DNA of 64,000 nt from Mycobacterium sp. DL592 (GCF_011694515.1 NZ_CP050192.1:1511534-1575533), one strand, 5' to 3'; positions 1 through 10,714 are shown, counted from the first letter of the stretch. Numbers and translations: made by a program. Notes: a model not told the origin generated them from the letters alone.

Positions 1-949
<949 letters not shown>

Positions 950-961
950 TTACCGGCGGGT

Positions 962-1609
962 TCAGTCTTCGGCGTGATGGCCCTGGCCGAGCTTGGAGAC
1001 GAACACCGCGGCCTGCGTGCGACGCTCCATTCCCAGCTTGGCCAGCAGCCGCGACACGTAGTTCTTGACGGTCTTCTCGGCCAGGAACATCCGGGCGGCG
1101 ATCTGCTTGTTGGTCAGGCCCTCACCGAGCAGGCCGAGCAGCACCCGCTCCTGTTCGGTCAGCCCGGACAGTGGGTCGGAGCGCTCGGCCGCGCCGCGCA
1201 GTTTGGCCATCAGCGCCGCCGCCGCGCGGTTGTCCAGCAGCGACCGTCCGGCCCCGACGTCCTTGATCGCCTTGGCCAGCTCCATACCTTTGATGTCCTT
1301 GACCACGTATCCGCTGGCGCCGGCCAGGATGGCGTCGAGCATCGCCTCGTCGGAGGTGAAGGACGTCAGCATCAGGCAGCGCAGGTCGGGCATCTTGGAA
1401 AGCAGGTCGCGGCACAGTTCGATGCCGTTGCCGTCAGGCAGCCGCACGTCGAGCACCGCCACGTCGGGTCGCAGCGCCGGGATCTGGGCCAGCGCCTGCG
1501 CCACGGAACCGGCCTCGCCGATGACGTCCAGTTCAGGGTCGGCGCCGAGCAGGTCGATCAGACCACGGCGGACGACTTCGTGGTCGTCGACGAGAAACAC
1601 CTTGACCAT
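962..1609 (-). CDS. devR: DevR/DosR dormancy response regulator
   Basis: NarL/LuxR-type response regulator of 215 residues, the master activator of the hypoxia/NO dormancy regulon. I placed the start at the ATG at 1609, which gives [16 protein letters not shown] and has GGAAGG nine bases upstream; the frame stays open 45 bp further but that part is not conserved. The receiver domain has the acidic pair Asp8/Asp9, phospho-acceptor Asp54 ([10 protein letters not shown]) and the conserved Lys in GYVVKDIKG. The C-terminal helix-turn-helix includes [22 protein letters not shown], shortened here to its LTNKQIA and KTVKNYV parts. It is very close to Mtb Rv3133c in length and sequence. It lies between the universal stress gene and devS, as Rv3134c-devR-devS does in Mtb. 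Confidence 0.97.
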   Translation of the reverse strand: MVKVFLVDDHEVVRRGLIDLLGADPELDVIGEAGSVAQALAQIPALRPDVAVLDVRLPDGNGIELCRDLLSKMPDLRCLMLTSFTSDEAMLDAILAGASGYVVKDIKGMELAKAIKDVGAGRSLLDNRAAAALMAKLRGAAERSDPLSGLTEQERVLLGLLGEGLTNKQIAARMFLAEKTVKNYVSRLLAKLGMERRTQAAVFVSKLGQGHHAED

Positions 1610-1692
1610 GGTGTGCCTTCCGGGTCGGCGCAGGGCGCGGCACGGATTCCGCACCCCTTACGGCAACGATATCCGCAGATAGGCCCGGATTG

Positions 1693-2553
1693 TCACAACA
1701 AGCGTTGCCGGTCGGCGACCAGTACTGAGCAATCGGTGTTGTGCAGGGCCGCCGAGCCCGTCGGTCCCAGCAGTTCCTCGATGCTCTCGGCGTTGCGGGC
1801 ACCGACCACCACGAGCTGGATGTCGGGCCCGTGCTTGGCCAGGTAGTTCAGCACGCTGCCGTGCACGGCGACCGGTTTGACGTCCAGGTCGGGGTAGCGG
1901 TGCTTCCACCGGGTGATCCGCCGGTCCAGCTGGGCGCGCACCATCCGGTTGCCGTCGGCCACCGCGTGGGTGTCGTGGACATCGGTGTAGCGCGACTGCC
2001 ACGAGCCGAGCACCCGCAACGAGGCGCCGCGCAGCCGTGCCTCTTCGACACCGCACGCCAGCACCGCCGCGCTGTCCGGTGTTTCGTCGAGGTCGACGAC
2101 GATCCAGCCCGGTTTCGGTGGTGCGGCGCGGTCCGAGCCGCGGACGATGGCCACCGGGCAGTGCGCGGAGCTGACCAGGGAGACCGCGGTCGAACCGATC
2201 CGGTTGTGGTCGAAGTGTTTGATCCCGACCGCGCCCACGCAGATCATCGCCGCGGTCCGCGAGGCTTCGACCAGGGTGGCCGTCGGCTTGCCGCGCAGGA
2301 TTTCGACCTCGATCTTGACCGGCCGCTCGGTCGCCTCGACGGCGTTGGCCGCGTGCTGGGTGGCTGATTCGGCGCCGGCAAGCAGCCGGGCGTCCTCGTC
2401 GGGGTCGGCATCGTGTGGGCTGATCGCAGCGATCAGGCGCAGCGGGATGTCACGGCTGAGTGCCTCGTCGACGGCCCACAGTGCGGCCCGCAGCGCTCCT
2501 CGCGATCCGTCGACGCCGACGACGACCGACGGGGCTGTGCTGGATTCGGGCAT
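1693..2553 (-). CDS. Universal stress protein, tandem Usp domains (Rv3134c/Rv2028c type)
   Basis: Protein of 286 residues with two Usp domains (about 8-145 and 150-283). The first has the ATP-binding spacing G-x2-G-x9-G-S in GAVGIKHFDHNRIGS; the second keeps GARNAE but lacks the second glycine of that motif. The ATG at 2553 has a strong GGGGGAG Shine-Dalgarno. It precedes devR by 83 bp, the place taken by Rv3134c in Mtb, where the gene shares the devRS promoter. Its position directly after pfkB also recalls Rv2028c, so I cannot say which of the two Mtb paralogues it corresponds to. The role is likely ATP-linked stress signalling in dormancy. Confidence 0.88.
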   Translation of the reverse strand: MPESSTAPSVVVGVDGSRGALRAALWAVDEALSRDIPLRLIAAISPHDADPDEDARLLAGAESATQHAANAVEATERPVKIEVEILRGKPTATLVEASRTAAMICVGAVGIKHFDHNRIGSTAVSLVSSAHCPVAIVRGSDRAAPPKPGWIVVDLDETPDSAAVLACGVEEARLRGASLRVLGSWQSRYTDVHDTHAVADGNRMVRAQLDRRITRWKHRYPDLDVKPVAVHGSVLNYLAKHGPDIQLVVVGARNAESIEELLGPTGSAALHNTDCSVLVADRQRLL

Positions 2554-2626
2554 TTCTTGGGACTCCCCCCAGGGGTGGCACTTCTATTGTGCCGACGTTA
2601 TCGCTGCCGCGTGGCCGCTCTGAGAG

Positions 2627-2646
2627 CAGAAAGTCCTCGGATTTCG
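2627..2646 (-). promoter_or_regulatory. Possible weak DevR/DosR box before usp-devR-devS
   Basis: On the minus strand the core AGGACTTTCTGCTC matches 9 of 14 positions of the core consensus GGGACTWWAGTCCC; only the left half is good. It lies about 80 bp upstream of the universal stress gene, where Rv3134c carries its boxes in Mtb. The spacing suits an activator site but the match is poor, so this is tentative. Confidence 0.3.
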
Positions 2647-2671
2647 CCTCGAACGTAACCTCACCCGCCGA

Positions 2672-3643
2672 TCAGCCGCTGACCAGTTCGATGTCGACGG
2701 GGTGGTCGCTCTGCTCGAACAGCCGCTCGGTGTCCTCCCGGGTGCACGGCGCGGTACCGGGAGTGAGCAGGCTCGCGGCCCCGGCCGCGATGCCGAGCCG
2801 GATCGACTTGGTCAGCGGCCAGCCCCGGGTAAGCCCGACGGCCACGCCGGCCACCATCGCGTCACCGGCGCCGACACCGCTGCCCGCGGGCACCTCTACC
2901 GGGGCGAATCGTTGCCCGCCGTGGCGGGTCGCGAGCAGCGCGCCCTGGTCGCCGCGGGACACCAGCACATACTCGGCGCAACCCTGCTCGATCAGCCCGC
3001 GGGCCGCTGCCAGCTGGTCGGCCTCGTTGGCCAGTGGCGCCCCGACGCACTCCCGCAGCTCCCGCACGCTGGGCTTGAGCAGGAACACCCCGGATTTGAC
3101 GTGGGTGAGCCCGCCGGAGGTGTCCAGGATGAACACCGCCCCGATGTCGGCGCACACATTGGCCACCTGTTGGTAGAAGTCGGGCGGCACCCCGGGTGGC
3201 AGGCTGCCGCTGGCCACGACGATCGACGCCGACGCCGCTGCGCGGCGCACCTGCAGCAGGCATTCGGTCTGCTCGGCCAGCGTCAGCTCCGGCCCCGGCA
3301 GAACGAACCGGTACTGCTTGTCGGTGGATCGCTCGTTGACGGTGATGCTCTCCCGGGTGGAGCCGCCGATCTTGATGCGGTGTACGGGCAGGCCCTCGGC
3401 GACCAGCAGCTTGTCGACCATCTCGCCGGCCGGTCCGCCCGCCGGGAAGATCGCGGTGGCCGATGCGCCGAGTACGTCGGCGACGTGGGCGACATTGATG
3501 CCACCCCCGCCCGGGTCGTAACGGGCGGCCGCGCAGCGCAGTTTGTCGGTCGAGTGCACCACGTCGGTACTGGTGGTGATGTCGAGCGCCGGGTTCATCG
3601 TCAAGGTGACGATGCGATGTCCGGTGACGGCAGGTTCGTTCAA
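2672..3643 (-). CDS. pfkB: PfkB-family 6-phosphofructokinase (dormancy regulon)
   Basis: Ribokinase-fold sugar kinase of 323 residues that phosphorylates fructose 6-phosphate. The start is a TTG at 3643 (MNEPAVTGHR) with AAAGGG six bases upstream; the open frame runs further but overlaps the upstream gene. Visible motifs are TMNPALD near the N-terminus, YDPGGGGINVA (substrate glycines), NESTDKQYRF-like lid residues, and the catalytic anion-hole motif GVGAGDAMVAG near the C-terminus with the base Asp. It closely resembles Mtb PfkB (Rv2029c, 339 aa). It sits 16 bp behind the Rv2030c-type gene, so the two form one operon, as in Mtb. Confidence 0.92.
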   Translation of the reverse strand: MNEPAVTGHRIVTLTMNPALDITTSTDVVHSTDKLRCAAARYDPGGGGINVAHVADVLGASATAIFPAGGPAGEMVDKLLVAEGLPVHRIKIGGSTRESITVNERSTDKQYRFVLPGPELTLAEQTECLLQVRRAAASASIVVASGSLPPGVPPDFYQQVANVCADIGAVFILDTSGGLTHVKSGVFLLKPSVRELRECVGAPLANEADQLAAARGLIEQGCAEYVLVSRGDQGALLATRHGGQRFAPVEVPAGSGVGAGDAMVAGVAVGLTRGWPLTKSIRLGIAAGAASLLTPGTAPCTREDTERLFEQSDHPVDIELVSG

Positions 3644-3659
3644 CGACAACCCTTTCGGT

Positions 3660-5699
3660 TTACAGACCGCTCGGATAGGTCTCCGGGGTTTCCCCGGCGA
3701 TCCAGATGCTGGTCGGTTCGAGTGGTTCCAGTGCACGGGTGTGGTCGATGTGGATCATCGCGTCGAATTGGTCCGACGGGCGGACGTGGAAGTAGTGGCT
3801 CTGGCGTTCGGTCTGCGGCAGATAGATCACCCCGATCGCGCGGGCGAGGCGGACCGCGTCCAGCGCCGCCGCGGCGGGGGACCGGTCATGCATCGGCAGG
3901 ACGAACGACGGCCGCCCGGCCCCATGCAGTAGTTCTTCGATGCTGCCGGCCAGCGCGGGGCGTACCACCTTGCGCTCGGCGATGCCACCCCAGTCGCTGG
4001 CAGCGGTGACCGTGCCGCTGTAGGTGGACAACCCGATCAGTCGGCAGTCCTTGCCGTAGTGTTCGCGGGCCAGTTGGCCCACGGTCAGCTGGCCGTCTGC
4101 GGAAACTTCGGTGGCGCGGGCGTCGCCGACATGAGAGTTGTGTGCCCACACCACGATCCGGGCCGGCTGTCCTGTGCTGTGCGCGTCGAGATGGGCCAGC
4201 AGCGCGTTGAGGGTCTGGCCCATGTGCTTGTCGCGCATGTTCCACGACGTGACCCGCCTGCTGAACATGCCGCGGTAGTAGGCCTCGGCATTGCGCACGG
4301 TCACGGCGTTCTGCTGGGCGTAGAACAGTTCGTCCTGCGCCAGCGGCCCGTCGGAACTGAGGTATTGCACGGTGTTTCGCTGGAGTTCCACCAACTGTTC
4401 GACGGCCTGCCGTTCGCAGCTCGGCCCTGCCCCGAAGGCCGCGGCGTAGCCGTAGGCCTGGCCGTCGTCACCCGAGGAGTGGTCGAAGCAGGCGTAGCGG
4501 CTCCTGGCACGCTGGGCAGCTTTCGGGTCGACGGTCTCGAGGTAGGCGATGACCTCCTGCATCGAACGGTGCAGGCTGTAGAGATCCAGCCCGTAGAAGC
4601 CGGTCTGGCGCCTGTCGTCGGCGGCGCAGCGGCCGTTGTGCCAGCGCAGCCATCCGACGAAGTCGCGCACCACGGTGTTGCGCCACATCCAGGCCGGGAA
4701 GCGCTGGAAACCCCGCAACGCCTCCTCGGGCGTCCGGTCCTCGCCCAGGCCGCGGACATAGCGGTTGACCCGGTAGGCATCCGGCCAATCTGCCTCGGCG
4801 GCAACAGCATTGAAGCCCTTCTCGGTGATCAGCCATTTGGTGATCTCGGCACGGGCTTCGTAGAACTCGTGGGTGCCGTGGGAACTCTCGCCGATCAGCA
4901 CCACCCGGGCGTCACCGATCAGGTCGTCGAGCACGTCGGCAGGGGGAACACCGCCCGGTGCGTCGATCGCGGCATGGGCTACCAGCTCGGCCGGACTCGG
5001 CGCGGCCGGTGGCATCGCAACCCCCGCCGTGGGGCGCGACAGCAGGTCGCGGACCTCGTCGTCGGAGACCTGGGTGAAATCCCAGAACGACTCACCGACG
5101 GCCAGAAACGGTGTCGGCATCGATGCGCACACCACGTCCTCGACGATGCCGGCGAACTCCCGACAGGTGGACTCGGGTGCGGCGGGCACCGCGACGACGA
5201 TCTCGGCGGGCTCGGATTCGCGCAACGCCTGCACCGCCGCCAGCATGCTCGACCCGGTCGCAAGACCGTCGTCGACGAGGATGACCGTCTTGCCGGTCAC
5301 CGGCAGTGGTGGCCGGCCCTGCCGGTAGGCCGCTTCACGGCGGGCCAGCTCGCGGCCCTCGCGTTCGGCGATCTCGCGCAACTGCTCCGGGCTGACCTGC
5401 AGGCCCCGCAGCACGTCGTCATTGACGACCACGCGACCGCCGCTGGCCAGCGCTCCGACGGCGAACTCCTCGTGCCCTGGCGCGCCGAGCTTGCGCACAA
5501 TGAACGCATCCAGCGGCGCGCCCAACGACCGGGCCACTTCGTAAGCAACCGGAACGCCGCCGCGGGCCAGACCGAGCACCACCACATCCGGACGGCCGCG
5601 GTAGGCGTGCAGCAATCCGGCCAGCACCTGCCCGGCCTCGTGCCGGTCTTTGAACACCCGGCGCGGTCGGTGGCGGCGGATTCCCGTGGACCGTGTCAT
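3660..5699 (-). CDS. Phosphoribosyltransferase-erythromycin esterase-like fusion protein (Rv2030c type)
   Basis: Two-domain protein of 679 residues, nearly the same length as Mtb Rv2030c (681). Residues about 15-220 form a phosphoribosyltransferase fold: [29 protein letters not shown] and the PRPP-binding loop [13 protein letters not shown]. Residues about 240-665 are erythromycin-esterase-like (EreA/ChaN-like hydrolase): [13 protein letters not shown] with catalytic-type Glu/His, [14 protein letters not shown] and a late Glu-rich segment. The ATG at 5699 has AGGGGG upstream and a DevR box begins about 50 bp upstream. The substrate is unknown for the family; antibiotic hydrolysis should not be assumed. 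It is the first gene of a likely operon with pfkB. Confidence 0.9.
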   Translation of the reverse strand: MTRSTGIRRHRPRRVFKDRHEAGQVLAGLLHAYRGRPDVVVLGLARGGVPVAYEVARSLGAPLDAFIVRKLGAPGHEEFAVGALASGGRVVVNDDVLRGLQVSPEQLREIAEREGRELARREAAYRQGRPPLPVTGKTVILVDDGLATGSSMLAAVQALRESEPAEIVVAVPAAPESTCREFAGIVEDVVCASMPTPFLAVGESFWDFTQVSDDEVRDLLSRPTAGVAMPPAAPSPAELVAHAAIDAPGGVPPADVLDDLIGDARVVLIGESSHGTHEFYEARAEITKWLITEKGFNAVAAEADWPDAYRVNRYVRGLGEDRTPEEALRGFQRFPAWMWRNTVVRDFVGWLRWHNGRCAADDRRQTGFYGLDLYSLHRSMQEVIAYLETVDPKAAQRARSRYACFDHSSGDDGQAYGYAAAFGAGPSCERQAVEQLVELQRNTVQYLSSDGPLAQDELFYAQQNAVTVRNAEAYYRGMFSRRVTSWNMRDKHMGQTLNALLAHLDAHSTGQPARIVVWAHNSHVGDARATEVSADGQLTVGQLAREHYGKDCRLIGLSTYSGTVTAASDWGGIAERKVVRPALAGSIEELLHGAGRPSFVLPMHDRSPAAAALDAVRLARAIGVIYLPQTERQSHYFHVRPSDQFDAMIHIDHTRALEPLEPTSIWIAGETPETYPSGL

Positions 5700-5747
5700 A
5701 TCGCCCCCTAGCTACCTCTCGATCCGACCACCTGCGATGACCTGCCG

Positions 5748-5767
5748 GTAGGGACCGAAGTCCTCGG
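5748..5767 (-). promoter_or_regulatory. DevR/DosR binding box
   Basis: The core GGGACCGAAGTCCT matches 11 of 14 positions of the dormancy box core GGGACTWWAGTCCC. It lies in the 79-bp gap between the acg-like stop and the Rv2030c-type start, about 50 bp upstream of that start, which suits an activator site overlapping the -35 region. Confidence 0.75.
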
Positions 5768-5778
5768 TTGAGGGCCGC

Positions 5779-6792
5779 TCAGCCGCGGATCTCGAGCACG
5801 TCGGCCAGCGGACGGCGCGGTGTGGCGGGCGGTACCGAGGCGATCGAGGGCACCAGTCCCACCCGGATCAGCAGCTGCGGGTCGTAGCCGCCACCGATGA
5901 GGGCGCGGATGATGTTGCGGCTGGCCTCGAGTTCGGTCATGTGGCTCAGCGGGCACGTGGCCAACCCGGCCAGGGTGGCTTCCAAGAGGACATCGGAGAG
6001 CACCTCGCCGCAGCCCAGTGCGTCGCGGCGGGTGTCGCCGTATGTCGAGAGCACCAGGATGGTGGATTGGTCGTGGTCGACTTCGGGTCTGCGGTCGGGA
6101 TGCTCGCCCGCCGGGAACACGCGGGCGATGTCGACGCGCTCCCGCTCGGACACCGACACCAGGCTGCTGTAGGGCACGCCGTCGGAGACCTCGTAAGGCG
6201 CTGTCCACCATTGCAATTCGGCGTGATAGGAGCTGTCGTAGCGACGCAGCGACTCGGTCAGCCGGGACGCCTCGGCCAGATCGGCGCGCGCCTGTGCGGG
6301 CAGGACGTGCAGCACCGCCTTGTCGGAATCGATCGTGCTGCGCAGCACCGGTTCGAACGCGGCCCAGTTCGGCGGCGGGGCGAACGGCAGTCGGTCGGTG
6401 TGGCGGTCGAGGATCGCGTCGGCCCGGGCCCGGTGCGCGTCGGTGACGAGTTCGGCTGCGGCAAAGGAGATGGTGGCCAGGTGGTCGAGGTCATTGGGGT
6501 TCGGGAACCGGTCGACCACGGCGATGGCACCGGCGGCCGCGGCAGCCACCCGCAGGTGGTCCAGGACCGCACCGCAGCTGATGATCGCCTCGCGGCCCGA
6601 GACATCGGTGGCATGCGGTATCCGGTGCGGCTCGACGAACAACCTGAGCTCGGGGCCCTCGGCCACCCAATGCCACGGTTGGCTGTTGTGCACCGAGGGC
6701 GCACGGCAGGCCAACTCCACCACGTTCGCCACTACCTGGGGATCGAGCGCTGATCTCGCCACGGCCAACACCGCCTTCTGTTCTCGTCTCAA
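5779..6792 (-). CDS. Acg-family nitroreductase-fold protein (Rv2032/Rv3127/Rv3131 type)
   Basis: Protein of 337 residues resembling the Mtb acg family. ACRAPSVHNSQPWHW is the nitroreductase FMN-site signature, followed by ATDVSGREAIISCGAVLDH and the C-terminal TCPLSHMTELEASR. Acg proteins bind FMN but a lid covers the active site, and known members show little reductase activity; storage or sequestration of FMN has been proposed for the family. The gene is divergent from the Rv2004c-like gene, and two DevR-box matches lie in the 114 bp between them, so co-induction under hypoxia is expected. Which of the three Mtb paralogues it matches best is not resolved. Confidence 0.88.
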   Translation of the reverse strand: MRREQKAVLAVARSALDPQVVANVVELACRAPSVHNSQPWHWVAEGPELRLFVEPHRIPHATDVSGREAIISCGAVLDHLRVAAAAAGAIAVVDRFPNPNDLDHLATISFAAAELVTDAHRARADAILDRHTDRLPFAPPPNWAAFEPVLRSTIDSDKAVLHVLPAQARADLAEASRLTESLRRYDSSYHAELQWWTAPYEVSDGVPYSSLVSVSERERVDIARVFPAGEHPDRRPEVDHDQSTILVLSTYGDTRRDALGCGEVLSDVLLEATLAGLATCPLSHMTELEASRNIIRALIGGGYDPQLLIRVGLVPSIASVPPATPRRPLADVLEIRG

Positions 6793-6817
6793 CGATAGGT
6801 CGCCGCGGTCCCCGCGA

Positions 6818-6837
6818 AAGGGGCCCTAAGTCACCGG
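6818..6837. promoter_or_regulatory. DevR/DosR binding box (proximal to acg-like gene)
   Basis: The core GGGCCCTAAGTCAC matches 11 of 14 consensus core positions (GGGACTWWAGTCCC). It lies 26 bp upstream of the acg-like start and 70 bp upstream of the divergent kinase gene. Confidence 0.72.
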
Positions 6838-6854
6838 TTTTGCGGGCCGAGCGG

Positions 6855-6874
6855 CGAGGGTCTTTGGACTCTGG
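6855..6874. promoter_or_regulatory. Second, weaker DevR/DosR-like box
   Basis: The core GGGTCTTTGGACTC matches 10 of 14 consensus positions. Its centre is 37 bp from the first box and 42 bp upstream of the plus-strand ATG at 6907. Paired boxes with such spacing are common in strongly induced Mtb dormancy promoters; the match alone is modest. Confidence 0.5.
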
Positions 6875-6906
6875 GCGGATCGGGCCTGACGGGTGAGGAT
6901 CGTGAC

Positions 6907-8409
6907 ATGGGATCGGTACCGACGAACTCCGCCGCACCTGCACCCTTCGACGGCGAGTTGCGCCCGCGGGTCGCCGAGACCCACACCGGTCTGGTCTTCC
7001 TGGTCGGCGACCGCGCCTACAAGGTCAAGAAGCCCGTCGCCACCGACTTTCTCGACTTCTCCACCCTGGACCGCCGCGAGACCGCCTGCGCGCGCGAGCT
7101 GGCCCTCAACAGCCGGCTGGCCCCGAACAGCTATCTGGGAATCGCCCATTTCGCCGCGCCGGGCGGCATGCCCGAGCCGGTCATCGTGATGCGCCGCCAC
7201 CCCGACGAGACGCGGCTGGCCACCTTGGTGCGCAGCGGTCAACCCGTCACCGATGAGCTGACAGCGGTGGCGCTGGTGCTGTCCCGCTTCCACGACAGCG
7301 CCGCGCGGGGCCGCGACGTTGACGCCGAGTCCCGGGTGGATGCCGTCACTGCGCGCTGGCAGGAGAACCTCGGCGAGCTCGAACGCTACGCCGACGGGTT
7401 GGTGCCCGGGCTCGACCCGGATGCGGTGGCCGAAATCCGCCGACTGGCAATTGACTTCATCGCCGGACGCGCGGTGCTGTTCGCCAGCCGTATCGCAGCG
7501 CGGCGGATCGTCGACGGCCACGCCGACCTGCTCGCCGACGACATCTTCTGCCTCGACGGCGGCCCGGAACTGCTGGATTGCCTGGAGTTCGACGACCAGC
7601 TGCGCTTTGTCGACGCCATCGACGACGCCGCGTTCCTGGCGATGGACCTGGAGTTCCTGGGCCGGCCCGACCTCGGTGAACACTTCCTGCAGACCTATGC
7701 CCGCCTGGCCGACGACGACGCCCCCGCCGCGCTGCGTGACTTTTACATCGCCTACCGCGCGGTGGTGCGGGCCAAGGTGGATTGTGTACGCCACGGCCAG
7801 GGGGTGGCCGATGCGGCAGCCGACGCCGTCCGGCACCTCGAGATCGCCCGGGACCGGTTGCGGGCCGGTGCGGTCCGTCTGGTCATGGTCGGTGGCGGCC
7901 CGGGAACAGGCAAGACGACACTGGCCCGTGCGCTGGCCGAAAGCCTTGGCGCCCAAGTCGTCTCCACGGACGACGTGCGCGCTGAGCTGGTCCGCAGCGG
8001 TGAACTCACCGGCGAGCCGGGAACTCTCGACGAGGGTCTGTACACCCGTGCGAACGTCGACGCGGTCTACGAGGCAGTGCTGCGGCGTGCTCACCTGAGC
8101 CTGTGTGAGGGCCGCACCGTCATCGTCGACGGCACCTGGCTGGACCCGGCCCACCGCGACCGTGCTCGCCAGGTGGCACAGGAGGCGGCGGCTCGGCTGG
8201 TCGAGATCGCTTGTGTCGCATCACCGGAAGCCGCGACCAAGCGCATCCAGGACCGCACCGGGACGACCTCACAGGTGACCCCCGAGATCGCCACCGCGCT
8301 GGCCGAACGGGCCGACCAGACCTGGCCCGGAGCCCACCGAATCGACACCACCCGGCCGCTGGCCGAATCCGTCGCCGAGGCGCGCGAGGGCTGCCGCAAC
8401 ACCGTTTGA
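6907..8409 (+). CDS. Rv2004c-like protein: aminoglycoside-phosphotransferase-like domain plus P-loop kinase domain
   Basis: Protein of 500 residues; Mtb Rv2004c, a dormancy-regulon protein of unknown substrate, has nearly the same length. Residues about 1-300 look like an aminoglycoside phosphotransferase/kinase fold: YKVKKPVATDFLDFS, then HADLLADDIFCLDG in place of the usual catalytic HGDLHxxN. The C-terminal domain from about residue 320 is an AAA/zeta-toxin-like P-loop kinase with Walker A MVGGGPGTGKTTLARAL, followed by VVSTDDVR and VIVDGTWLD. The ATG at 6907 has a GAGGAT ribosome site. It is 25 bp ahead of the PEP synthase gene, so an operon is likely. Substrate unknown. Confidence 0.85.
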   Translation: MGSVPTNSAAPAPFDGELRPRVAETHTGLVFLVGDRAYKVKKPVATDFLDFSTLDRRETACARELALNSRLAPNSYLGIAHFAAPGGMPEPVIVMRRHPDETRLATLVRSGQPVTDELTAVALVLSRFHDSAARGRDVDAESRVDAVTARWQENLGELERYADGLVPGLDPDAVAEIRRLAIDFIAGRAVLFASRIAARRIVDGHADLLADDIFCLDGGPELLDCLEFDDQLRFVDAIDDAAFLAMDLEFLGRPDLGEHFLQTYARLADDDAPAALRDFYIAYRAVVRAKVDCVRHGQGVADAAADAVRHLEIARDRLRAGAVRLVMVGGGPGTGKTTLARALAESLGAQVVSTDDVRAELVRSGELTGEPGTLDEGLYTRANVDAVYEAVLRRAHLSLCEGRTVIVDGTWLDPAHRDRARQVAQEAAARLVEIACVASPEAATKRIQDRTGTTSQVTPEIATALAERADQTWPGAHRIDTTRPLAESVAEAREGCRNTV

Positions 8410-8434
8410 GAAGACCGATCACTGGAGGAACCCG

Positions 8435-10714
8435 ATGCCGAGCCGTTACGTCGAAGACATTGCCGACCTGGGAATGCCCGACGCCGAGGTAGCCGGCGGC
8501 AAGGGCGCGAACATGGGGGAGATGGTGGCCGCGGGGCTGCCGGTGCCGCCCGGATTCGTGGTCCTGCGCGACAGCTACCTGGAATCGATGGCGGCCGCCG
8601 GGGTGGCCGACGATCTCAACACCGCCCACCGCGAGGCGATTCTGCGATCTGGTGATCCGACCACATTCGACGACCTGTGCCAGCGCATGCAGGCGCTGGT
8701 GCTCAAGGCGGGCATACCTGATGCGGTGCGGGACAGAATCCTGACCGCCTATCGCAAGATGGGCACGAATATCAATGTCGCCGTGCGGTCTTCGGCCACC
8801 GGCGAGGACGGCGCCGACGCGTCGTTCGCGGGGATGAACGCGACGTTCACCAACATCTCCGGTGAGCACGAGTTGATCGACGCCGTGCAGCGGTGCTGGG
8901 CATCACTGTTCGGCGCCCGGGTGGTCGCCTACCGCGCCAGCCGGGGCTTCTCCGCCGACCCGGCAATGGCGGTGGTCGTCCAGCAGATGATCGCCTCGGA
9001 GCGATCCGGGGTGGCATTCACCGCCGACCCCACCACCGATGCCACCGACCGGGTGGTCGTGGAGGGCGCTTTCGGGCAGGGCGAGGTGGTGGTTTCCGGC
9101 TCGGTCGAGCCCGACACCTACGTGGTGTCCAAGGAGACCGGTGAAATCCTCTCCCGCCGAATCGGTTACAAGCAGTTCAAGATCGTCCGCGGCGCTGACG
9201 GCACCGACCAGAACATCGACCTCAGTGAGGCGGAGGCGCAGGCTCAGGTCCTCAACGACGACGAGGTACGCACCATCGCCGACATCGCCGTCCGCAGCGA
9301 GCGGCACGCCGGTTGCCCGCAGGACACCGAGTGGGCCATCGCCGGCGGCAAGACCTGGATTGTTCAGACCCGCCCGATCACCACCCTGCATCGCGTCGGC
9401 AAGCCGGTCCCGGAGACCCACGAGGTGTTGCTGCAGGGCCTGCCCGCCGTCCCCGGCGAGGCATCCGGCATCGTGCGCGTGCTGGCCGACGTCAAGGACG
9501 GCGGCCGCCTGCAGGACGGTGAGGTGCTCGTCGCCCAGATGACCAACCCGGACTGGCTGCCCACGATGCGCCGCGCGTCGGCGTTGGTGACCGACACCGG
9601 CGGAATGACCTGCCACGCAGCCATCGTCGCCCGTGAACTCGGGGTGCCCTGCATCGTCGGCGCCCGCACCGCGACCCGGGACCTCAAGGACGGCACCGTG
9701 GTCACCGTCGACGGCACCCACGGCCGGGTGCTGGCCGGGCGGGCGGCGGTCGGCGGTGCGCAGACCGCGCCGGCGGCAGCACCGGCGCCGGCAGCTGCCG
9801 TCGAGGTCACCGCCACCAAGATCTACGTCAACGTGGCCATGCCGGACAAGGCCGAGCAGGCCGCCGAACTCGACGTCGACGGTGTCGGCCTGCTGCGCGC
9901 GGAGCTGATCCTCGAAGACGCACTGCAGAACCGGCATCCGCGCGACCTGATCGCGCACGGCGAGCAGGACAGCCTCGTCGATTCCCTGGCCACCGCCGTC
10001 GGCCGGATCGCCTCCGCGTTCGCACCGCGCCCGGTGGTCTACCGGGCGTCGGACTTCCGGACCAACGAGTTCCACAACCTCAAGGGCGGCGACCTCTACG
10101 AACCCGAAGAGCACAACCCGATGATCGGATACCGGGGCTGCTACCGCTACGTCAGCAACCCCGACCTGTTCGGTCTGGAACTTCAGGCACTGGCCCGGGT
10201 CCGGGAGCAGAATCCCAACCTGCACTTGATGATTCCGTTCGTCCGGACCAAGTGGGAACTGGAGCGCTGCCTCGAGTTGGTCGACGCCAGCCCGCTGGGC
10301 CGCCAGCGCGGCCTGCACCGCTGGGTGATGGCCGAGGTGCCCTCGGTGGTGTACTGGCTGCCCGAATACGTCGGTCTGGGTATCGACGGGGTGTCCATCG
10401 GCAGCAACGACCTGACCCAGCTGATGCTCGGTGTGGACCGCGATTCCGACCTGTGCGCCGAACTCTACGACGAATCCGACGGTGCCGTCCTGGACGCCAT
10501 CGGTCAGATCATCACCACGGCCCGGCGGCTGGGTGTCACCGCGTCACTGTGCGGTCAGGCGCCGTCGAGCAGGCCCGACTTCGCCGAGCACCTTGTCCGC
10601 ATGGGCATCACGTCGATCTCGGTCACTCCCGACGTGGCTGCGCGCACCCGGCGCAACGTGGCGGCAGCCGAGCGCAGGCTGTTGCTGGAATCGGCGAGGT
10701 CCGGCCGCGGCTAG
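8435..10714 (+). CDS. ppsA: Phosphoenolpyruvate synthase (pyruvate, water dikinase)
   Basis: Enzyme of 759 residues converting pyruvate + ATP + water to PEP + AMP + Pi in the cytoplasm. An N-terminal ATP-grasp domain has KGANMGEMV and the SGVAFTADP segment. The swivelling phosphohistidine domain has TDTGGMTCHAAIVARELG with catalytic His394. The C-terminal PEP/pyruvate TIM barrel has GVSIGSNDLTQLMLGVDRD and SLCGQAPS with the acid-base Cys. A GGAGGA site precedes the ATG. It follows the Rv2004c-like gene by 25 bp, so it may be induced from the same dormancy promoter, implying PEP production from pyruvate during hypoxia. Its stop abuts the convergent tgs stop with no gap. Confidence 0.92.
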   Translation: MPSRYVEDIADLGMPDAEVAGGKGANMGEMVAAGLPVPPGFVVLRDSYLESMAAAGVADDLNTAHREAILRSGDPTTFDDLCQRMQALVLKAGIPDAVRDRILTAYRKMGTNINVAVRSSATGEDGADASFAGMNATFTNISGEHELIDAVQRCWASLFGARVVAYRASRGFSADPAMAVVVQQMIASERSGVAFTADPTTDATDRVVVEGAFGQGEVVVSGSVEPDTYVVSKETGEILSRRIGYKQFKIVRGADGTDQNIDLSEAEAQAQVLNDDEVRTIADIAVRSERHAGCPQDTEWAIAGGKTWIVQTRPITTLHRVGKPVPETHEVLLQGLPAVPGEASGIVRVLADVKDGGRLQDGEVLVAQMTNPDWLPTMRRASALVTDTGGMTCHAAIVARELGVPCIVGARTATRDLKDGTVVTVDGTHGRVLAGRAAVGGAQTAPAAAPAPAAAVEVTATKIYVNVAMPDKAEQAAELDVDGVGLLRAELILEDALQNRHPRDLIAHGEQDSLVDSLATAVGRIASAFAPRPVVYRASDFRTNEFHNLKGGDLYEPEEHNPMIGYRGCYRYVSNPDLFGLELQALARVREQNPNLHLMIPFVRTKWELERCLELVDASPLGRQRGLHRWVMAEVPSVVYWLPEYVGLGIDGVSIGSNDLTQLMLGVDRDSDLCAELYDESDGAVLDAIGQIITTARRLGVTASLCGQAPSSRPDFAEHLVRMGITSISVTPDVAARTRRNVAAAERRLLLESARSGRG

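Noticed and set aside
3660..5699. Macrolide resistance gene
   Set aside because: The erythromycin-esterase-like domain is fused to a phosphoribosyltransferase, as in Rv2030c of the dormancy regulon; resistance is not supported by this arrangement.
4059..5711. Plus-strand open frame of about 550 codons opposite the Rv2030c-type gene
   Set aside because: No recognisable domain, biased composition, and the opposite strand encodes conserved phosphoribosyltransferase and esterase motifs.
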